Shown here piece by piece: positions 25,276 to 37,411 of a stretch of 64,000 nucleotides of DNA (positions within the stretch are counted from its first letter, which is position 1; the number at the start of each line of letters is the position of its first letter). This DNA comes from Solanum dulcamara (taxonomy: Eukaryota; Streptophyta; Magnoliopsida; Solanales; Solanaceae). Under the pieces are notes generated by a model that made no database searches, was not told the DNA's origin, and saw only the letters and a list, made by a program, of their open reading frames with translations. The DNA lies in contig NC_077238.1 of assembly GCF_947179165.1 (NCBI RefSeq), positions 60,495,257-60,559,256 of the forward strand. Reading direction: 5' to 3'. The position numbers and the translations under genes were made by a program.

Positions 25276-25991
25276 GACAATGATATGCATGATTTGTTCG
25301 GTAAGGCACAAGTATAGTGAGTTATTAATTATCATACTTGTCTCATTGACTCTCTATTTCATGTATGATCTTTCTTACTATATTTCTTGTTTTATATACT
25401 CTGTACATTTCTTGTACTGACCCCCTTCCTTCGAGGGAGGAGGATGCGTTTTATGCCTGCAGGTACAGATACTCGTTTAGGGGATTTGCCAGCTTAGGAT
25501 TTTCATTCAGCTATTTTGGAGTGCTCCATTGTCCCGGAGCCTAGACTTTTTATAGAGATCCTTTTAATGTATATATTTGGTTATCTAGGGGTATGGAAGG
25601 GCCCTGTCCCATCATATACTACTATTAATACTCTTAGAGGTCTGTAGACATATGTGTGGGTTGTATGTATATGTGTTCGGTTATGCCTATATAACTTATA
25701 TTTTGGGATGTTCCCATTCATAGAGGCAGCCTTGTTATCTAGCGTATGTACATATTTTGGGATGTTGTATGTAGTGACAGCCTTATTGGCTCATATATTA
25801 TGATATTTTAATTGATTGTGAATCCTCATGAGATAGGTTACCGTGATATATGTATGTAATGCTTGAGATGACATCGTGTCTTCACAAAGTCTCTATATTT
25901 TGTTTGGTTTCAGCTTGATGATATCTAATAGATATGTATATGAGTGTCTAGCTAGGGCACCAGTCACGGCTTATGGAGTTGGGTCATAATA

Positions 25992-26600
25992 ATAGAGAGT
26001 TTCCCGGTCGAGCTAGACCATTGGTAGTAGTGCCACCTCTATTAGGAGGTATATATCGGGGTCAGGGTAGCGACGATGGTTAGTAGGTTATTTGCGGAGG
26101 TCCCCAGTGAGGAAAATCATGTGGCAGGGTAGATGGTCAAGGGGCAAGACGACATGGCCATTTCTATGCTACTCCAATGAGGGTAGAGGCTAAGTCATCA
26201 GATGATATTATCATAGGTACAATCCTTATTTGTCAGCATATTGCTTCAGGTTTATCTGATCTAGGTTTCACTATTCCTCTGTGTCTGTATATATTGCTCC
26301 CCATCTAGGTATTACTTATGAGTCACTTGAGGTGTCGTTGCATGTTTTGACCCCGATAAAGGATTTCTTAGTAGTCGATCAGATTTGTAGATACTGTGTG
26401 GCGACTATTCAGGGGTATGAGACTTGGGCAGATCTTATTTTACTAGATATGTTGGACTTCAATATTATTCTTGGCATGGATTGGCTATCCCCTCATCATG
26501 CGGTTTTGGAATGTTATGGCAAGACCATTACATTATCCATGCCTAGCATCCTCCAGTCTTATGGTGGGGCTCTTATAGTCGCTCACCAGTTAGTATCTTA
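25992..26600 (+). pseudogene. gag end and protease, element 2
   Basis: Resumes the gag zinc-knuckle region just after the ATAGA repeat (REFPGRARPLVVVPPL). A glycine/arginine-rich stretch leads to the protease at about 26220-26600. The protease is recognised by YIAPHLGITYESLEVSLHV, PIKDFLVVDQICRYC and LDMLDFNIILGMDWLSPHH, the last being the conserved block downstream of the active site. The active-site aspartate region near 26230-26280 is broken by frame changes. Confidence 0.82.
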
Positions 26601-27332
26601 TCCTTTATGCGGACCCTATGGCTAGTTGCGTTCGGGTGCTTGGCGTACTTATCACATGTCCGTGATGTATCCAATGAGGCCTCTACTGTTGATTCAATCC
26701 CTATGGTTAGGGAGTTTATTGATGTCTTCCCTACTAACCTACCTGGCCTACCCCAAGAGAGGTCAAGGAGCTCAGTGTGCATCTTGAGGATTTTCTAGGT
26801 AATGGCTTTATTCGTTAGAGTGTGCCTCTGTTGGGTGCAACCATCTTGTTTGTTAAGAAAAAGGATGGGACTATGTGGATGTGTGTTGATTACAGGTAGA
26901 TGAACAAGGTGACGTTGAAAAACTGTTACCCCATGCCTCTTATTGATGATCTGTTCGACCAGTTTCAGGGTGCGGCTATGTTTTCTAGGATTGACTCGAG
27001 GTCCATCTACCGTCAGTTGTGGATTAGAGAAACCAACATTCCTAAGACTACTTTCTGGACTCGCTATGGCCACTACGAGTTCCTTGTGATGTTTTTTGGT
27101 CTTACAAATGCCCCCGCAGCTTTTATGGACATTATGACTCAAGTATTCAGCCCTTATTTTGACTCCTTCATAATTGTATTCATCGATGATATAATGGTAT
27201 ACTCGTAGAGTAGGGAGGAGAACGTGCATCATTTGAGGGTTGTGATTCAGACTTTGAGAGATCAACAACTTTATGCTAAATTCTCAAAGTGAGAGTTTTG
27301 ATTGGAGTTTGTGGTATTTCTGGGACACGTGG
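26601..27332 (+). pseudogene. Reverse transcriptase, element 2 (5' part)
   Basis: Begins with the linker EFIDVFPTNLPGLPQ. About 80 bp encoding the expected IDF-to-RMAP segment are missing at 26757, where GLPQE joins directly to VKEL. The RT palm is fairly well preserved at 26900-27208 ([42 protein letters not shown]), and the catalytic FIDDIMVYS is intact near 27181-27207, followed by TAG. The reading FLGHV runs into the insertion of element 3 at 27333 and continues at 37412 as VSSEGIWVD. The 157-codon open frame on the minus strand here is an antisense shadow. Confidence 0.87.
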
Positions 27333-29782
27333 TGTCATGACCCAAAAAATGAGGTCATGGTGGCACATATCCCAAATCCCATCCTAATGTGTAAGCCTAA
27401 AAATTATCAAACCATATGAGACTCCCAAAGGGAAGTCAAGCCATAATTAAGCATAATAAATGAAGAATAATGAAATTATCCCAAAACCTAGTTTCATAAG
27501 TATAAAGAGCATCAAATACAAGGTTCGACTCTGAAGATACAATATAAATCTCTTAATGATACAAAAGACTGAGAAATAAAGATAGACTAGTGACGATCCG
27601 AATCCCGGGATCTCACCAGTAATCAAAGAATACACTAACTGCTAGAATATCATCTACCATGTGAGGTACCCTGACTAGTATCTACATCAAAAAGGGACAC
27701 AGAAGTAAGAGTGAGTACAATCCATATGTACTCAGTAGGTTTTAGCCGACTGAGTATAATGAATTAATCAAACATATGAAATAAACTAAGAAATGCTTCT
27801 ACCTACATACAGAAAAGTCCCACTCCAGCATCGGTGCCTCCTATATATATAAAATGGGGCAAATAAATTAATCCCGTAACAACAGCTCATAATCACAACT
27901 AATTAGATACTTCAAGCAGTACAGATATCAATTCAATTCAATGTAATATGATCATATAATGATGTGGTGGTACGGTGGAATCTAGACAGTCACACAGCCT
28001 ATCGTATACACCTGCAGAGTTGTGCTACCAAGAAGGACCCATGAGGGTCTCACAAATCATATACCTCAATCACAATATCTCATCATCCTTTCCACCTCGT
28101 GTTTAAGGGATCACAATGTATCCACTACCCTGCCGTAAAACTCCTTTGGTCAGAGACTCAAGATACGAACGTTTAAAGGTGTTTTATTTTCTTACTCACA
28201 AAGAATTTCCATATTTCTCAACTTCTCATGTTTCATGACATGATGAATGAGGATGAACGCATCAAAATATGTATGGCATGGAAGTAATATTCAACTCACA
28301 TGTAGTACAATGTTCAAAGTTCTCAAGACTTAACCTACACATGATATTCACTCCTTTCTCAATAATATCTCAATATTCAAGCATGCTCAAAACCCCCAAC
28401 TAAACCCCTCAGGTGGGCATCACAAGTCAATTAATATACTCAAGCCTCTTTCACAGGAAAATCATGAATCACATGCTCTCAAAGAAAATAAGATAACATA
28501 TAAGGCCCCCACACGGGGCTATGTAATACAAATAAACCCCCACACGGCAACACATTAATAAATAAGTCCCTACACAGGTATCAAATTATATATAACATCC
28601 TGAAATCATACTACAACCCATCCTAAAGTCTACAACATATGAATGACTAATTACCCCATCTCAGTCTCAAAGAAGGAAAGTCAAACCTACCTCAATTATC
28701 GAAACCGCAATCGAATACCTCCACTGAACAAGAAACTCTCGAATTCAATGCCTAAAATGATAACCCACTATCAACATTGAAACATACACATCATAAGGAG
28801 TCCAATCACACTCATATTGATAAGTTTCAGAACCGGGGGTAAAATGGTCCAAAAATTAATTATTTTTGAAAAGGGTCAAATCTAAAATTTATTGGACAAT
28901 CACATTCGACTAGTAATAAGGAACTCATGGTTTCAAAACCTATAAAAATAGAGCTCGAAATGAGTTACGATTCACTATTTTCCTTAAATTTGGAATAGGG
29001 ATGAAACAAAGATTTTTGGGGTTTGAAACTAAGATTTAAGAGTTAAAATCATCAGATACTTAATGAAAAAGAAATGTTTTAGGTCAAAAATCACTTACCT
29101 AACACTTTGCCTCAAAAATCTCTTCTCAAATCGCCTTAAGCAGTTCAAGAACTCAAATAAATGGTGAAAAATATTAAAATGAGAAGAAAGGGGCATTTTT
29201 TGCCCAAAGAGTTACTGTTCATACGTGTTACTATTCACGTGTGTTGATTACTGACCGCGTCTTGACCGCGGTCAACTTACGCCACCACCCTTCAAAACAT
29301 GTTTTTGACCTTAAAAACTCCTTCAGAACACTATAAATATGAATGAATAGTGCAAATTGATCAGAAAATATGTTTCTGAGCCAATGGAACTAGAAAAATC
29401 ACCATCCGATACTCGGAACTCCATTTGTTGACCAAAGTCAAACTTAGCTCATAAAAATCAAACTTTTCAACTCAAGATATCAAATTCATGTACTAACCCC
29501 AAATGTGATATCGACAACTCTCCTAGACCGATTTTCATAATCTGGAACTGATAGAACTGAAGGAACCCCATTCTGAGATCCATAGCTTCGGTTGGTACCA
29601 AAAACTAATTTTTAACACTTAAAGCTTATGAAAACTCAAAAACTCACACAATTCACAACCTATTAATATTTTAACAAAACCAATAACACAAACCTATCAA
29701 ATAACACCCGAGGGCACTAAGAATATGGGTAAAATGGTAAATTTGCACAAATTTTACAAAAATGACCTTCAAGGTCATTACA
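27333..29782 (-). repeat. 3' LTR of element 3
   Basis: A 2450-bp LTR bounded on the plus strand by TGTCATGACCCAAAAAATG and CAAGGTCATTACA. It aligns along its length with the right LTR at 34933-37411. No coding content is supported. Confidence 0.9.
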
Positions 29783-29860
29783 ATATCCACCACTAAAAAG
29801 GTTGTTCTTCCTCGAACATAATATAAAATAAAGTACATGGGGTCTCAAAATGCTAGTATA
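29783..29860 (-). other. Polypurine region and pol end, element 3
   Basis: On the minus strand, TTCGAGGAAGAACAACC and TTTTTAGTGGTGGATAT lead into the LTR start TGTAATGACC. This is the counterpart of the block before the 3' LTRs of elements 1 and 2. Confidence 0.7.
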
Positions 29861-31200
29861 TCGAGCCTGCATATTAGACTCTAACTCCTAAGACATCTCT
29901 TTAGAAGGCTGATGTTGCCACTATACCTTAACCGAAGCGACCTCCTTGGTCTTGAGTCTACGAAGTTGCCTATCTAGGATAGCTGTCAGCTCTTTCTCAT
30001 AAGTCAAATCCGAAGACAAATCTATCGCATCATAAGAAATCACATGAGACTCATCCGGTATGTACTGTCGAAGCATGGAAACATGAAATACTGTATGGAC
30101 AGCTGACAATTTAGGGGGTAAGGCCAACTCATATGCCACCCCACCTACTCTCCTTAAGATTTCAAATAGGCCAACAAACCTAGGGCTAATCTTTCCCTTC
30201 TTCCCGAACCTCATCACACCTTTCATGGGTGATATTTTAAGCAATACACAATCATCCACCATGAACTCTAAAGGACGAACCCTCCTGTTAGCATAACTCT
30301 TCTGACGATATTGAGCAATCAATAATCGACCTTAAATCAAACATACTCGCTCCACAGCATCCCTGAGTAACTCAGTATCCAATACATTAACCACAATAGA
30401 ATCAAACCACCTAATGGGTGATCTATACCTACGACCATATAATGCCTCAAATAGTTCCATCTAAATGTTAGAGTGATAACTATTATTATAGGCAAACTCC
30501 GCTAAGGGAAAGTGTTTGTCCCATCAGGCACCAAAATCAATCACATAGGCCTTAAAAATATCTTCTAACACCTGAATAGTCCGCTCAGACTGACCATATG
30601 TTTGGGGATGAAATGTTGAACTCATCTCTAGTCGCGTACCCAAACCACGCTGTAATGTCTACAAAAAGTGAGAGGTGAACACTAAAACCCAATCTGACAC
30701 AATAGAGATAGGCACCCCATGCAGCCTAACAATCTCACAAAGATAGATCCTAGCTAGCTGATCCGCATTGTAGCTAGTCTTCACCAGAGGAAAATAGGCT
30801 AATTTGGTCAATCGATCCACAATCACCCAAACAGAGTCATACTTACCCAATGTCATGGGTAATCTAGACATAAATTCCACAGTGATACACTCTTATTTCC
30901 ACTCGAGAATGGTTATCCTTTGCATAAGACCATGCGATTTCTTATGCTTATACTTTACTTATTGGCAATTTAGACACTTAGCCACAAAATCAACATTGTC
31001 TCTCTTCATTCCACACTACTAGAAGTGTTGTTTCAAGTCATAAAACATCTTTGCTACTCTCAGGTGAATTGAATACTTGGAACAATAATCCTCTTCCAAT
31101 ATCATACGTACCCATCACCAACCTTGGGCACACAAATACGACCATTAATCCTCAAAACTCCTTTTAGATTAAGAGAGGCTAATTTTGCTTCACCACTCAA
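29861..31200 (-). pseudogene. Integrase and GPY/F-chromodomain tail, element 3
   Basis: Minus strand. The core shows SVWVIVDRLTKLAYFPLVKT (30840-30790) with the first catalytic aspartate, PISIVSDWVLVFTSHF (near 30700-30660) with the second, and [13 protein letters not shown] (near 30590) with the glutamate, so the D,D-35-E residues are still readable. The segment 30322-29921 is a continuous 133-codon stretch covering LLKISPMKGVMRFGKKGKIS (GPY/F region) and ELALPPKLSAVHTVFHVSML, ending in KEVASVKV. The chromodomain proper is only partly legible before 29861. Stops separate the blocks. Confidence 0.85.
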
Positions 31201-31889
31201 CACTTTGTGTCGAATCGCCCTTAACTTTTCATCTTCAAACTAGTGTGTATGAATCTGTTCCATCAAAATAGACCTAGCCTCTATAAAAGCCAAAATATCA
31301 TGATGTGTAGAAATATCAAGTCGGACCAACTGTCTAGCCAATGACTGAAACTCCAACTCTAATGGACTCTTATCAGCCTTAAGGAAAGCCAAAATACCCA
31401 TACTAGATTCTTTGCAACTTAAGGCATCCGCTACTATATTAACTTTGCCCAGATAATAAAACATGGTGATGTCATAGTCTTCCAATAACTCTAACCACCT
31501 ACGCTGCCGTATGTTCTGGTTCAACTGAGAAAATATATACTTAAGGATACGGTGGTCAGTATAGACCTTGCAATGCACTCCATAGAGATAGTGCCTCCAC
31601 AACTTTAGAACAAACACCACTGCCACCAACTCTAAATCATGGGTAGGATAGTTCTTCTCATTTAACTTTAGTTGTTAAGAAGCAAAAACTATAACTTTAC
31701 CTTTTTCCATCAATACACCACCCGAGCCGACTCCTGAAGCATCAAAAAACACAATACAGGCTACACCCTCCTCGAGTAAGGCTAGAATAGGTTCTGAAGT
31801 CAATAACTTCTTATGCTTTTGAAAGCTCGCCTCACACTCATTAGTACACAGAAATGCCATGGTCTTTTGAGTTAGCCTAGTCAATAGGG
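31201..31889 (-). pseudogene. RNase H remnant, element 3
   Basis: Minus strand. The tether MTRLTQKTMAFLCTNECEAS (31884) leads to the catalytic block ACIVFFDASGVGSGGVLMEK (near 31770). The second half at 31629-31240 reads [35 protein letters not shown] and [12 protein letters not shown]. The two halves are separated by a stop near 31675. Acidic residues typical of retroelement RNase H (DAS, TDH, ADALS) are retained. Confidence 0.85.
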
Positions 31890-32760
31890 CTACAATAGAA
31901 GAGAATCCCTAAACAAATCAATGATAATAGCCTGCCAACCTAATAAAACTTCTAATCTCAGTAACTGAAGTAGGCTTAACCCAATCACGAACCCTGCAAC
32001 ATTGGCCGAATCAACCATAATACCATCCTTGGTCACTACATGACCCAAGAATGTCACGGACTCAATCCAAAACTCACATTTGAAGAATTTTGCATATAAC
32101 TTCTTCTCTCTCAATCTTTGAAAGACTGTCCTCAGGTGCCTAACATGATCCGCCTCATTCTTGGAATAAACTAAGATTTTATCAATAAACACAATCACAA
32201 ACAAGTCCAAATAAGGTTGAAATACCCGGTTCATTAACTCCATAAAAACAGTCTGGCATAATCAACCCAAAGGACATAACCACAAACTCATAATGCCTAA
32301 AACGAGTCCTGAATGCATTCTTCGAGATATCAGATTCCCAAACTCTTAAATGATGGTAACCCAACCTCTAATCAATCTTTTAGAACATCGATGCACCCTG
32401 AAGATGGTCAAATGAATCATCAATGAGAGGAAGAGGATATTTTTTCTTGATGGTGACTTTGTTGAACTGTCGATAGTCAATACACATCCTCATAGTACCG
32501 TGTTTCTTCTTCACAAATAAAACCAGTACACACTACGGTAATACACTAGGTCTAATAAACCTCTTCTTTTATAAATCTTCCAATTGTTCTTTGAACTCCT
32601 TTAATTTTGTTGGAGCCATCTGATAAGGAGAAATAGAGATGGATTTAGTGTCAGGCTCCAAATCAATCACAAAATCGATATCACGATTAGGAGAAACTCT
32701 GTGTAGGAAATATATCCATAAATGCTTTCACCACCCTCGTAGCCTCTATAGAAGACGACT
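31890..32760 (-). pseudogene. Reverse transcriptase remnant, element 3
   Basis: Minus strand. The N-terminal half (32760-32370) is dense with stops but shows GSNKIKGVQRTIGRF-like and [14 protein letters not shown] traces of the usual palm entry. The palm continues with [20 protein letters not shown] and VVMSFGL (32340-32270). The catalytic loop reads FIDKILVYS near 32190, with lysine at the second aspartate position. The thumb segment [20 protein letters not shown] is clear near 32090. Frames change near 32200 and 31980. Confidence 0.85.
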
Positions 32761-33263
32761 TTGTAGTGAGATCACGTGCATGGGATAAATAAGACAAACA
32801 ACCATTATCCATCAAGCGAAGAGCAAGAATATAAGATATCACCCCTTTAGGATACGAACTCGGATTACTCTTTCCACTAAGCTAGGTAAACCGGGATAAG
32901 CTAATATCCTTGTCTTTGCATAACAATCTAATATAGCATGATAAGGAGATAATTAGTCAATAACCAGTATCACATCAAAATCAAACATATATAATAAAAT
33001 CATGTCTGCACGGGTTTCTCTACCCAAAAATATCACGAAACATCCCTTGTATACCTGATTCACCACTAAAGATTCACCTACTAGGGTAGAAATAGTAATA
33101 GGCACAACAAAGGACTCATTCACATAATTAATACCCATATTAAAATAAGTTGACACATAAGAATAGGTATACCCTGGGTCAAATAATACTGAAGCAGAAT
33201 GATGGCAAACTAGAACAATACCTGTAATAAGTGCATCAGAACAATACCTGTAATAAGTGCATC
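32761..33263 (-). pseudogene. Aspartic protease remnant, element 3
   Basis: Minus strand. The active-site region reads FDPGYTYSYVSTYFN (near 33180-33136), where the family has D-x-G plus S/A-T, so aspartate and glycine remain. It is followed by SFVVPITISTLVGESLVVNQ and LLYMFDFDVILVID, the conserved downstream block, ending near 32953. Immediately upstream a perfect 26-bp tandem duplication (33212-33263) throws the gag-protease reading out of frame. Confidence 0.83.
33212..33263. repeat. Perfect 26-bp tandem duplication in element 3
   Basis: Units 33212-33237 and 33238-33263 are identical, starting AGAACAATACCTG. Because 26 is not a multiple of three, it shifts the gag-protease frame of element 3. 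Confidence 0.97.
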
Positions 33264-34712
33264 AGAGGGCTCTGCCTCATATCTACACGGTATAGCATAG
33301 AATAATTGATGGTCACCCTTAGCCTGTGAACCACCATGAGCACTACCTCATGCTCCACCCTTTGAACTACGGGTACCATTTCTAGTATTCTACGAAGAAC
33401 CTCGAACAGCGAGATCATTTGTAGAACAAACAACTGGTGCCCTGGGCCGTCTGGTAGAAGGAGAACATTTAGGGCAATCTTGGGCCTTATGCCTAAACTC
33501 ATGACATACATAACAACCTCGAGAACCTGAACCCTATGGAGGGATAAACAGAAGTGTTGACACGGCCTCCAGAGTCCAAAAAACCCTGAATAGATGCCTG
33601 GATTAGTCTTCCCAAAAAACTATGGGTTCTTGAACCCGAATATTCTCTTCTCTTAGAGGAATGACAGCTAAACTGACCCTGTCGATGGAAGCTCCTGGCC
33701 CCATCCTGGATTGCACATCGAATACTCTCTATCATCCTGACATCATCAATAATACTCTAAAACATATCGCTAGACAGTACAAGAGAATCTATAGCCTCCT
33801 AAAGATAATTGGATAATCATTTCACCAACTTGAGTATCTACTCAAACTCGGTTGTAATACATGATATACCATAGAGATATAACTCTGGAAGTGATCCTCG
33901 TATTGAAATATGGATAGGGAGCCCTGCTCCAGTCTGTCAAACTCATCCACACGCTGATCACCAAGGCTATAAGGCATAAATCCCTCAAGGAATACCTCAG
34001 TAAACTATTCCTAACTCATCATAGGAGAAATAATAGGTCTACAAAAAAAAACCAACCTCCACCACTCTTTTTCCACTCCCATAAACTGATATGAAGTGTA
34101 AGCTACTCCATGTGCCTCTAAAATTCCTAGGTTGAACAACCTATCTTGGCACTTAATCAAAAAGTCTTAGGCTTTCGCTCTGGCAGTGCCATCAAACCTT
34201 AAAGGCGCCAATCAAACAAACCTCTCGAGGCTCTTTTGCTTAGCTACCAACATGGCAACACTAGTAAAAACTGGCAGAGTTGCAAATCTTAAAGGTGCAA
34301 TAGAAGGTTTTAAAGAAGAACCGGGAGTCTGAAACCCTACACTAAGACCCTAAACTAGAGGTGTAGCACAAACTATGATAGGAGAACCTAAGGTACCTGG
34401 AAGAATACCAGGGGTAGGATCAACATCCAGACTAGCCAATAACCAAACCAGTATCTACTAAAGCATTAGAGAAATATTGGGAACCATAAGTGGAAGGGAT
34501 GGCCTTTGCTCCTCAGTCTTCTGCTATAAGTCATCCTCATCCTCATATATGGGCTTAGGTGATGGCTCTCTAGAACATCCAAGAGTAGGTATTGCTCTCC
34601 TCTTTCAGCCTCATCCTCTAACTCTACCACGTCTTCTACTTTACCTGTGTATTAGGGCTCGGGCAGCAGGTGTAGCCTCACCCTCAGTAACTGTGGCTCT
34701 AGTCCTCACCAT
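33264..34712 (-). pseudogene. gag remnant, element 3
   Basis: Minus strand. The start codon at 34712 gives MVRTRATVTEGEATPAARAL, the amino terminus typical of this family. The capsid core between 34300 and 33800 is broken. The segment 33735-33499 (MIESIRCAIQDGARSFHRQG) is the basic linker. The zinc knuckle CYVCHEFRHKAQDC near 33518-33475 keeps the CX2CX4HX4C spacing. Gag would form particles and bind RNA; numerous stops prevent translation of a complete product. Confidence 0.82.
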
Positions 34713-34915
34713 CTATGTAAAAGGAATAGATCAGAGGTATACAATACTTGATATGAATAAATAGCATAAAAGGAGTAAAAATAAAGAAATCCTCGAAGGA
34801 AATCCTCCTATTAAGTATCTTGTAACCTCTCAAAGATAAGTACAGACGTCTATATATGGATCCACAAGTCTCTACTAGACACCCTACTCTTTAACTTATG
34901 AGACCGGTGAATCTA

Positions 34916-34930
34916 GTGCTCTGATACCAA
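34916..34930 (-). other. Primer-binding site of element 3
   Basis: The minus strand reads TTGGTATCAGAGCAC two bases from the LTR end, an unmutated match to the core TGGTATCAGAGC complementary to initiator tRNA-Met. It fixes the right LTR as the 5' LTR. Confidence 0.9.
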
Positions 34931-34932
34931 TT

Positions 34933-37411
34933 TGTCATGACCTAAAAAATAAGGTCGTGATGACACACATCCCAAATCCCATCCCGGTGTGTAGGCCCAA
35001 GAAAATAAAACCATAAGAGACTCCCAAAGGAAAGTCAAGCCACAATTAAGCATAATACACGGATAATAATAAAATTATCCCCAAACCTAGTTTCGTAAGT
35101 TTAAAGAGCATCTATTACAAGGTTCGAGTCTGAAGATACAACATAAGTTTATGAATGATACAGAAGATAGAGATATAAAGATAGACTATAGCTGATCCAA
35201 ATCTCGAGACCTCACCACTAATATGAGATTACAATATCCGCTAGGATATTAGCTAACACGTGAGGTACCCTGACTAGTGTCTGCATCAAAAAAGGACACA
35301 AAAGTAGGGGTGAGTACAATTCATGTATACTCAATATGTTTTAGCCGACTAAGTATAAGGAATTAACCAAATCTATGAAATAAATTAACAAACACTTCTA
35401 CCTGCATACAGAAAAGTCCCACTCCGGCATCTGTGCCGCCAATTTAAATAGAATTGCGCAAATAAATTAATTCCATAACAATAGCTCATAAATAAACTAA
35501 CCAGATAATTCAAGCAGTACATATATCAATGTAATGCAATGTAGTATGATGAAATAATGATGTGGTGGTCCAGTGGAATCAAGACTGTCGCATAGCCTAT
35601 TGTATATACCTGCCGAGCTTTGCTACCAAGAAGGACCCATGGGGGTATCACAGACCATATACCTCAATCACAATATCTCATCATCCTTGCCATATACTTT
35701 TGATCAAGGGATCATAATATATCCACTACCCTACCATAAAACTCCTTTGGTCAGGGATTCAAGATGCAAAGGTTTAAAGGAATTTTATTTTCTTTCTCAA
35801 AAAGAATTTCCATATTTCTCAACTTTCCATGTTTCATGAAATGATGAATAAGGATGAATGCATCAAAACATGTATGGAAAGGAAGTAATTTTCAACTTAC
35901 ATGTAGTACAAGGTTCAAAGTTCTCAAGACTTAACCTACACATGATATTCACCCTTAATAAATAGTAATGGAAAGAAAATACTTCAATTTAAATATTCAC
36001 CCCTTTCTTAATAATATTTCAATATTTAGGCATGGCTCAAAACCCCTAAATCAACCCTTCAGACGAGCATCACAAGTCAATTAATATACCCAAGCCTCTC
36101 TCAAAGGCAAATCACAAATCACATGCTCTCAAAGTAAATAAGATAACAAATAAGACCCCCACACGGGCTATGTAGTACAATTAAACCCCCACACGGTAAT
36201 ACATTAATAAATAAGCCCCACACGGATATCATAATATATATAACATTCTCAACTCATACTACAACCCATCCCAAAGTTGATAACATATGAATGACTAATT
36301 ACCCCATCTCAGTCTCAAAGAAGGATAGTCAAACCTAACTCAATTGCAGAAACCACACCTGAATACCTCTATTGAACAAGCAACTCTCAAATTCAATACT
36401 CATAATAATAACCCAAAATCAATAATGAGACATATATATCACAAGGAGTTCAATGACACCCATATTGATAGGTTTCGAAACTGGGTAAAATGGTCCAAAA
36501 ATTATTTATTTCCAAAAATGATCAAATCTGGAAGTTTATTGGAAAATCACATTCTACTCCTAATAAGGAAGTCATGGTTAAAAACCCCATAAAAATAGAG
36601 CTCAAAACGAGTTAGGAATCACTATTTTCCTTAAATTCGGATTAGGGAAGAAACAAAGATTTTTGGGGTTTGAAACTAAGATTTAGGGGTTAAAATCATC
36701 AAATATTTAACAAAAAAGAAAGGTTTTAGGTCAAAAATCACTTATCTAATACTTTGTCTCAAAAATCTCTTCTCAAATTGCCTCAAGGAGTTCAAGAACT
36801 CGTACAAATGGTGAAAATATTGAAATGGGGAGAAAGGGGCATTTTCTGCCCAAAAAGTTATTGTGCACGCGTGTTGAGTGCCAACCGCATTGTGACCACG
36901 GTCAACTTACACCACCAACCTTCAAAATATGTTTTTGACCCTCAAAACCCCTTTGGAACTCTATAAATATGAACCAATAGTGATAATTGATCAGAAAATA
37001 CGTTTTAGAGCCAATGGAACTAGCAGAATCACCATCTGACACTCGAAACTCAATTTTTTAACCAAAGTCAAACTTAGCTTTTAAAAATTGAGCTTTTCTA
37101 CTCAAGACCTCAAATCCATGTATTAACCCCAAATATAATTCTGATAACTCTCCTAGACCAATTATTATATTCTAGAGTTGATGAAACTAACGGAACCCCA
37201 ATTCGAGACTCGTAGCTCTGATTGGTACCGAAAACCACTTTTTAACACATAATGCGTATGAAAACTTAAAAACTCACACAATTCACAACCTATTAAGATT
37301 TTAACAAAACTAATAACACAAACCAATCAAATAACATTCAGGGGCACTAAAGATAGTGGTAAAATAGTAATTTTACACAAATTTCTAAAAATGACCCTCA
37401 AGGTCATTACA
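34933..37411 (-). repeat. 5' LTR of element 3
   Basis: A 2479-bp LTR bounded on the plus strand by TGTCATGACCTAAAAAATAA and CAAGGTCATTACA. It contains about 30-60 bp not in the left LTR (for example near 35955-36000). No coding content is supported. Confidence 0.9.

Larger units (their letters stand above)
19643..25991 (+). repeat. Solo LTR A (older), split by solo LTR B
   Basis: An LTR of about 3.2 kb in two pieces, 19643-20862 and 23997-25991. It starts AGTTATATCCC (worn TGTTACACCCC) and ends GGGTCATAATA (worn GGGTCATGACA). It is flanked by identical 5-bp repeats ATAGA at 19638-19642 and 25992-25996. Its first kilobase aligns with that of solo LTR B. Landmarks are a TATA-like GCATATATAAGCC near 20263, four copies of a 65-70-bp repeat at 25044-25275, and the C5/GGGAGG stem-loop at 25421-25440. 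There is no internal region, so it is a solo LTR left by LTR-LTR recombination (inference from structure). Confidence 0.9.
27333..37411 (-). mobile_element. Element 3: complete but decayed minus-strand chromovirus
   Basis: A 10,079-bp element with two LTRs of about 2.45 kb, PBS, gag, protease, RT, RNase H, integrase and GPY/F tail, all on the minus strand. It is inserted in the RT of element 2 between FLGHV and VSSEG. Target-site repeats are CGTGG (27328-27332) and TGTGG (37412-37416), one mismatch. Its LTR start (TGTAATGACC on the minus strand) and a shared ACCAACCGAAGCTA block show kinship with the LTR of its host element 2. The LTRs differ at roughly 15% of sites by eye, so it is not recent. 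All coding domains are broken. Confidence 0.92.

Noticed and set aside
26795..27268. The longest open frame in this region, 157 codons on the minus strand
   Set aside because: It is antisense to the clear plus-strand RT of element 2, which has the FIDD motif; no recognisable domain.
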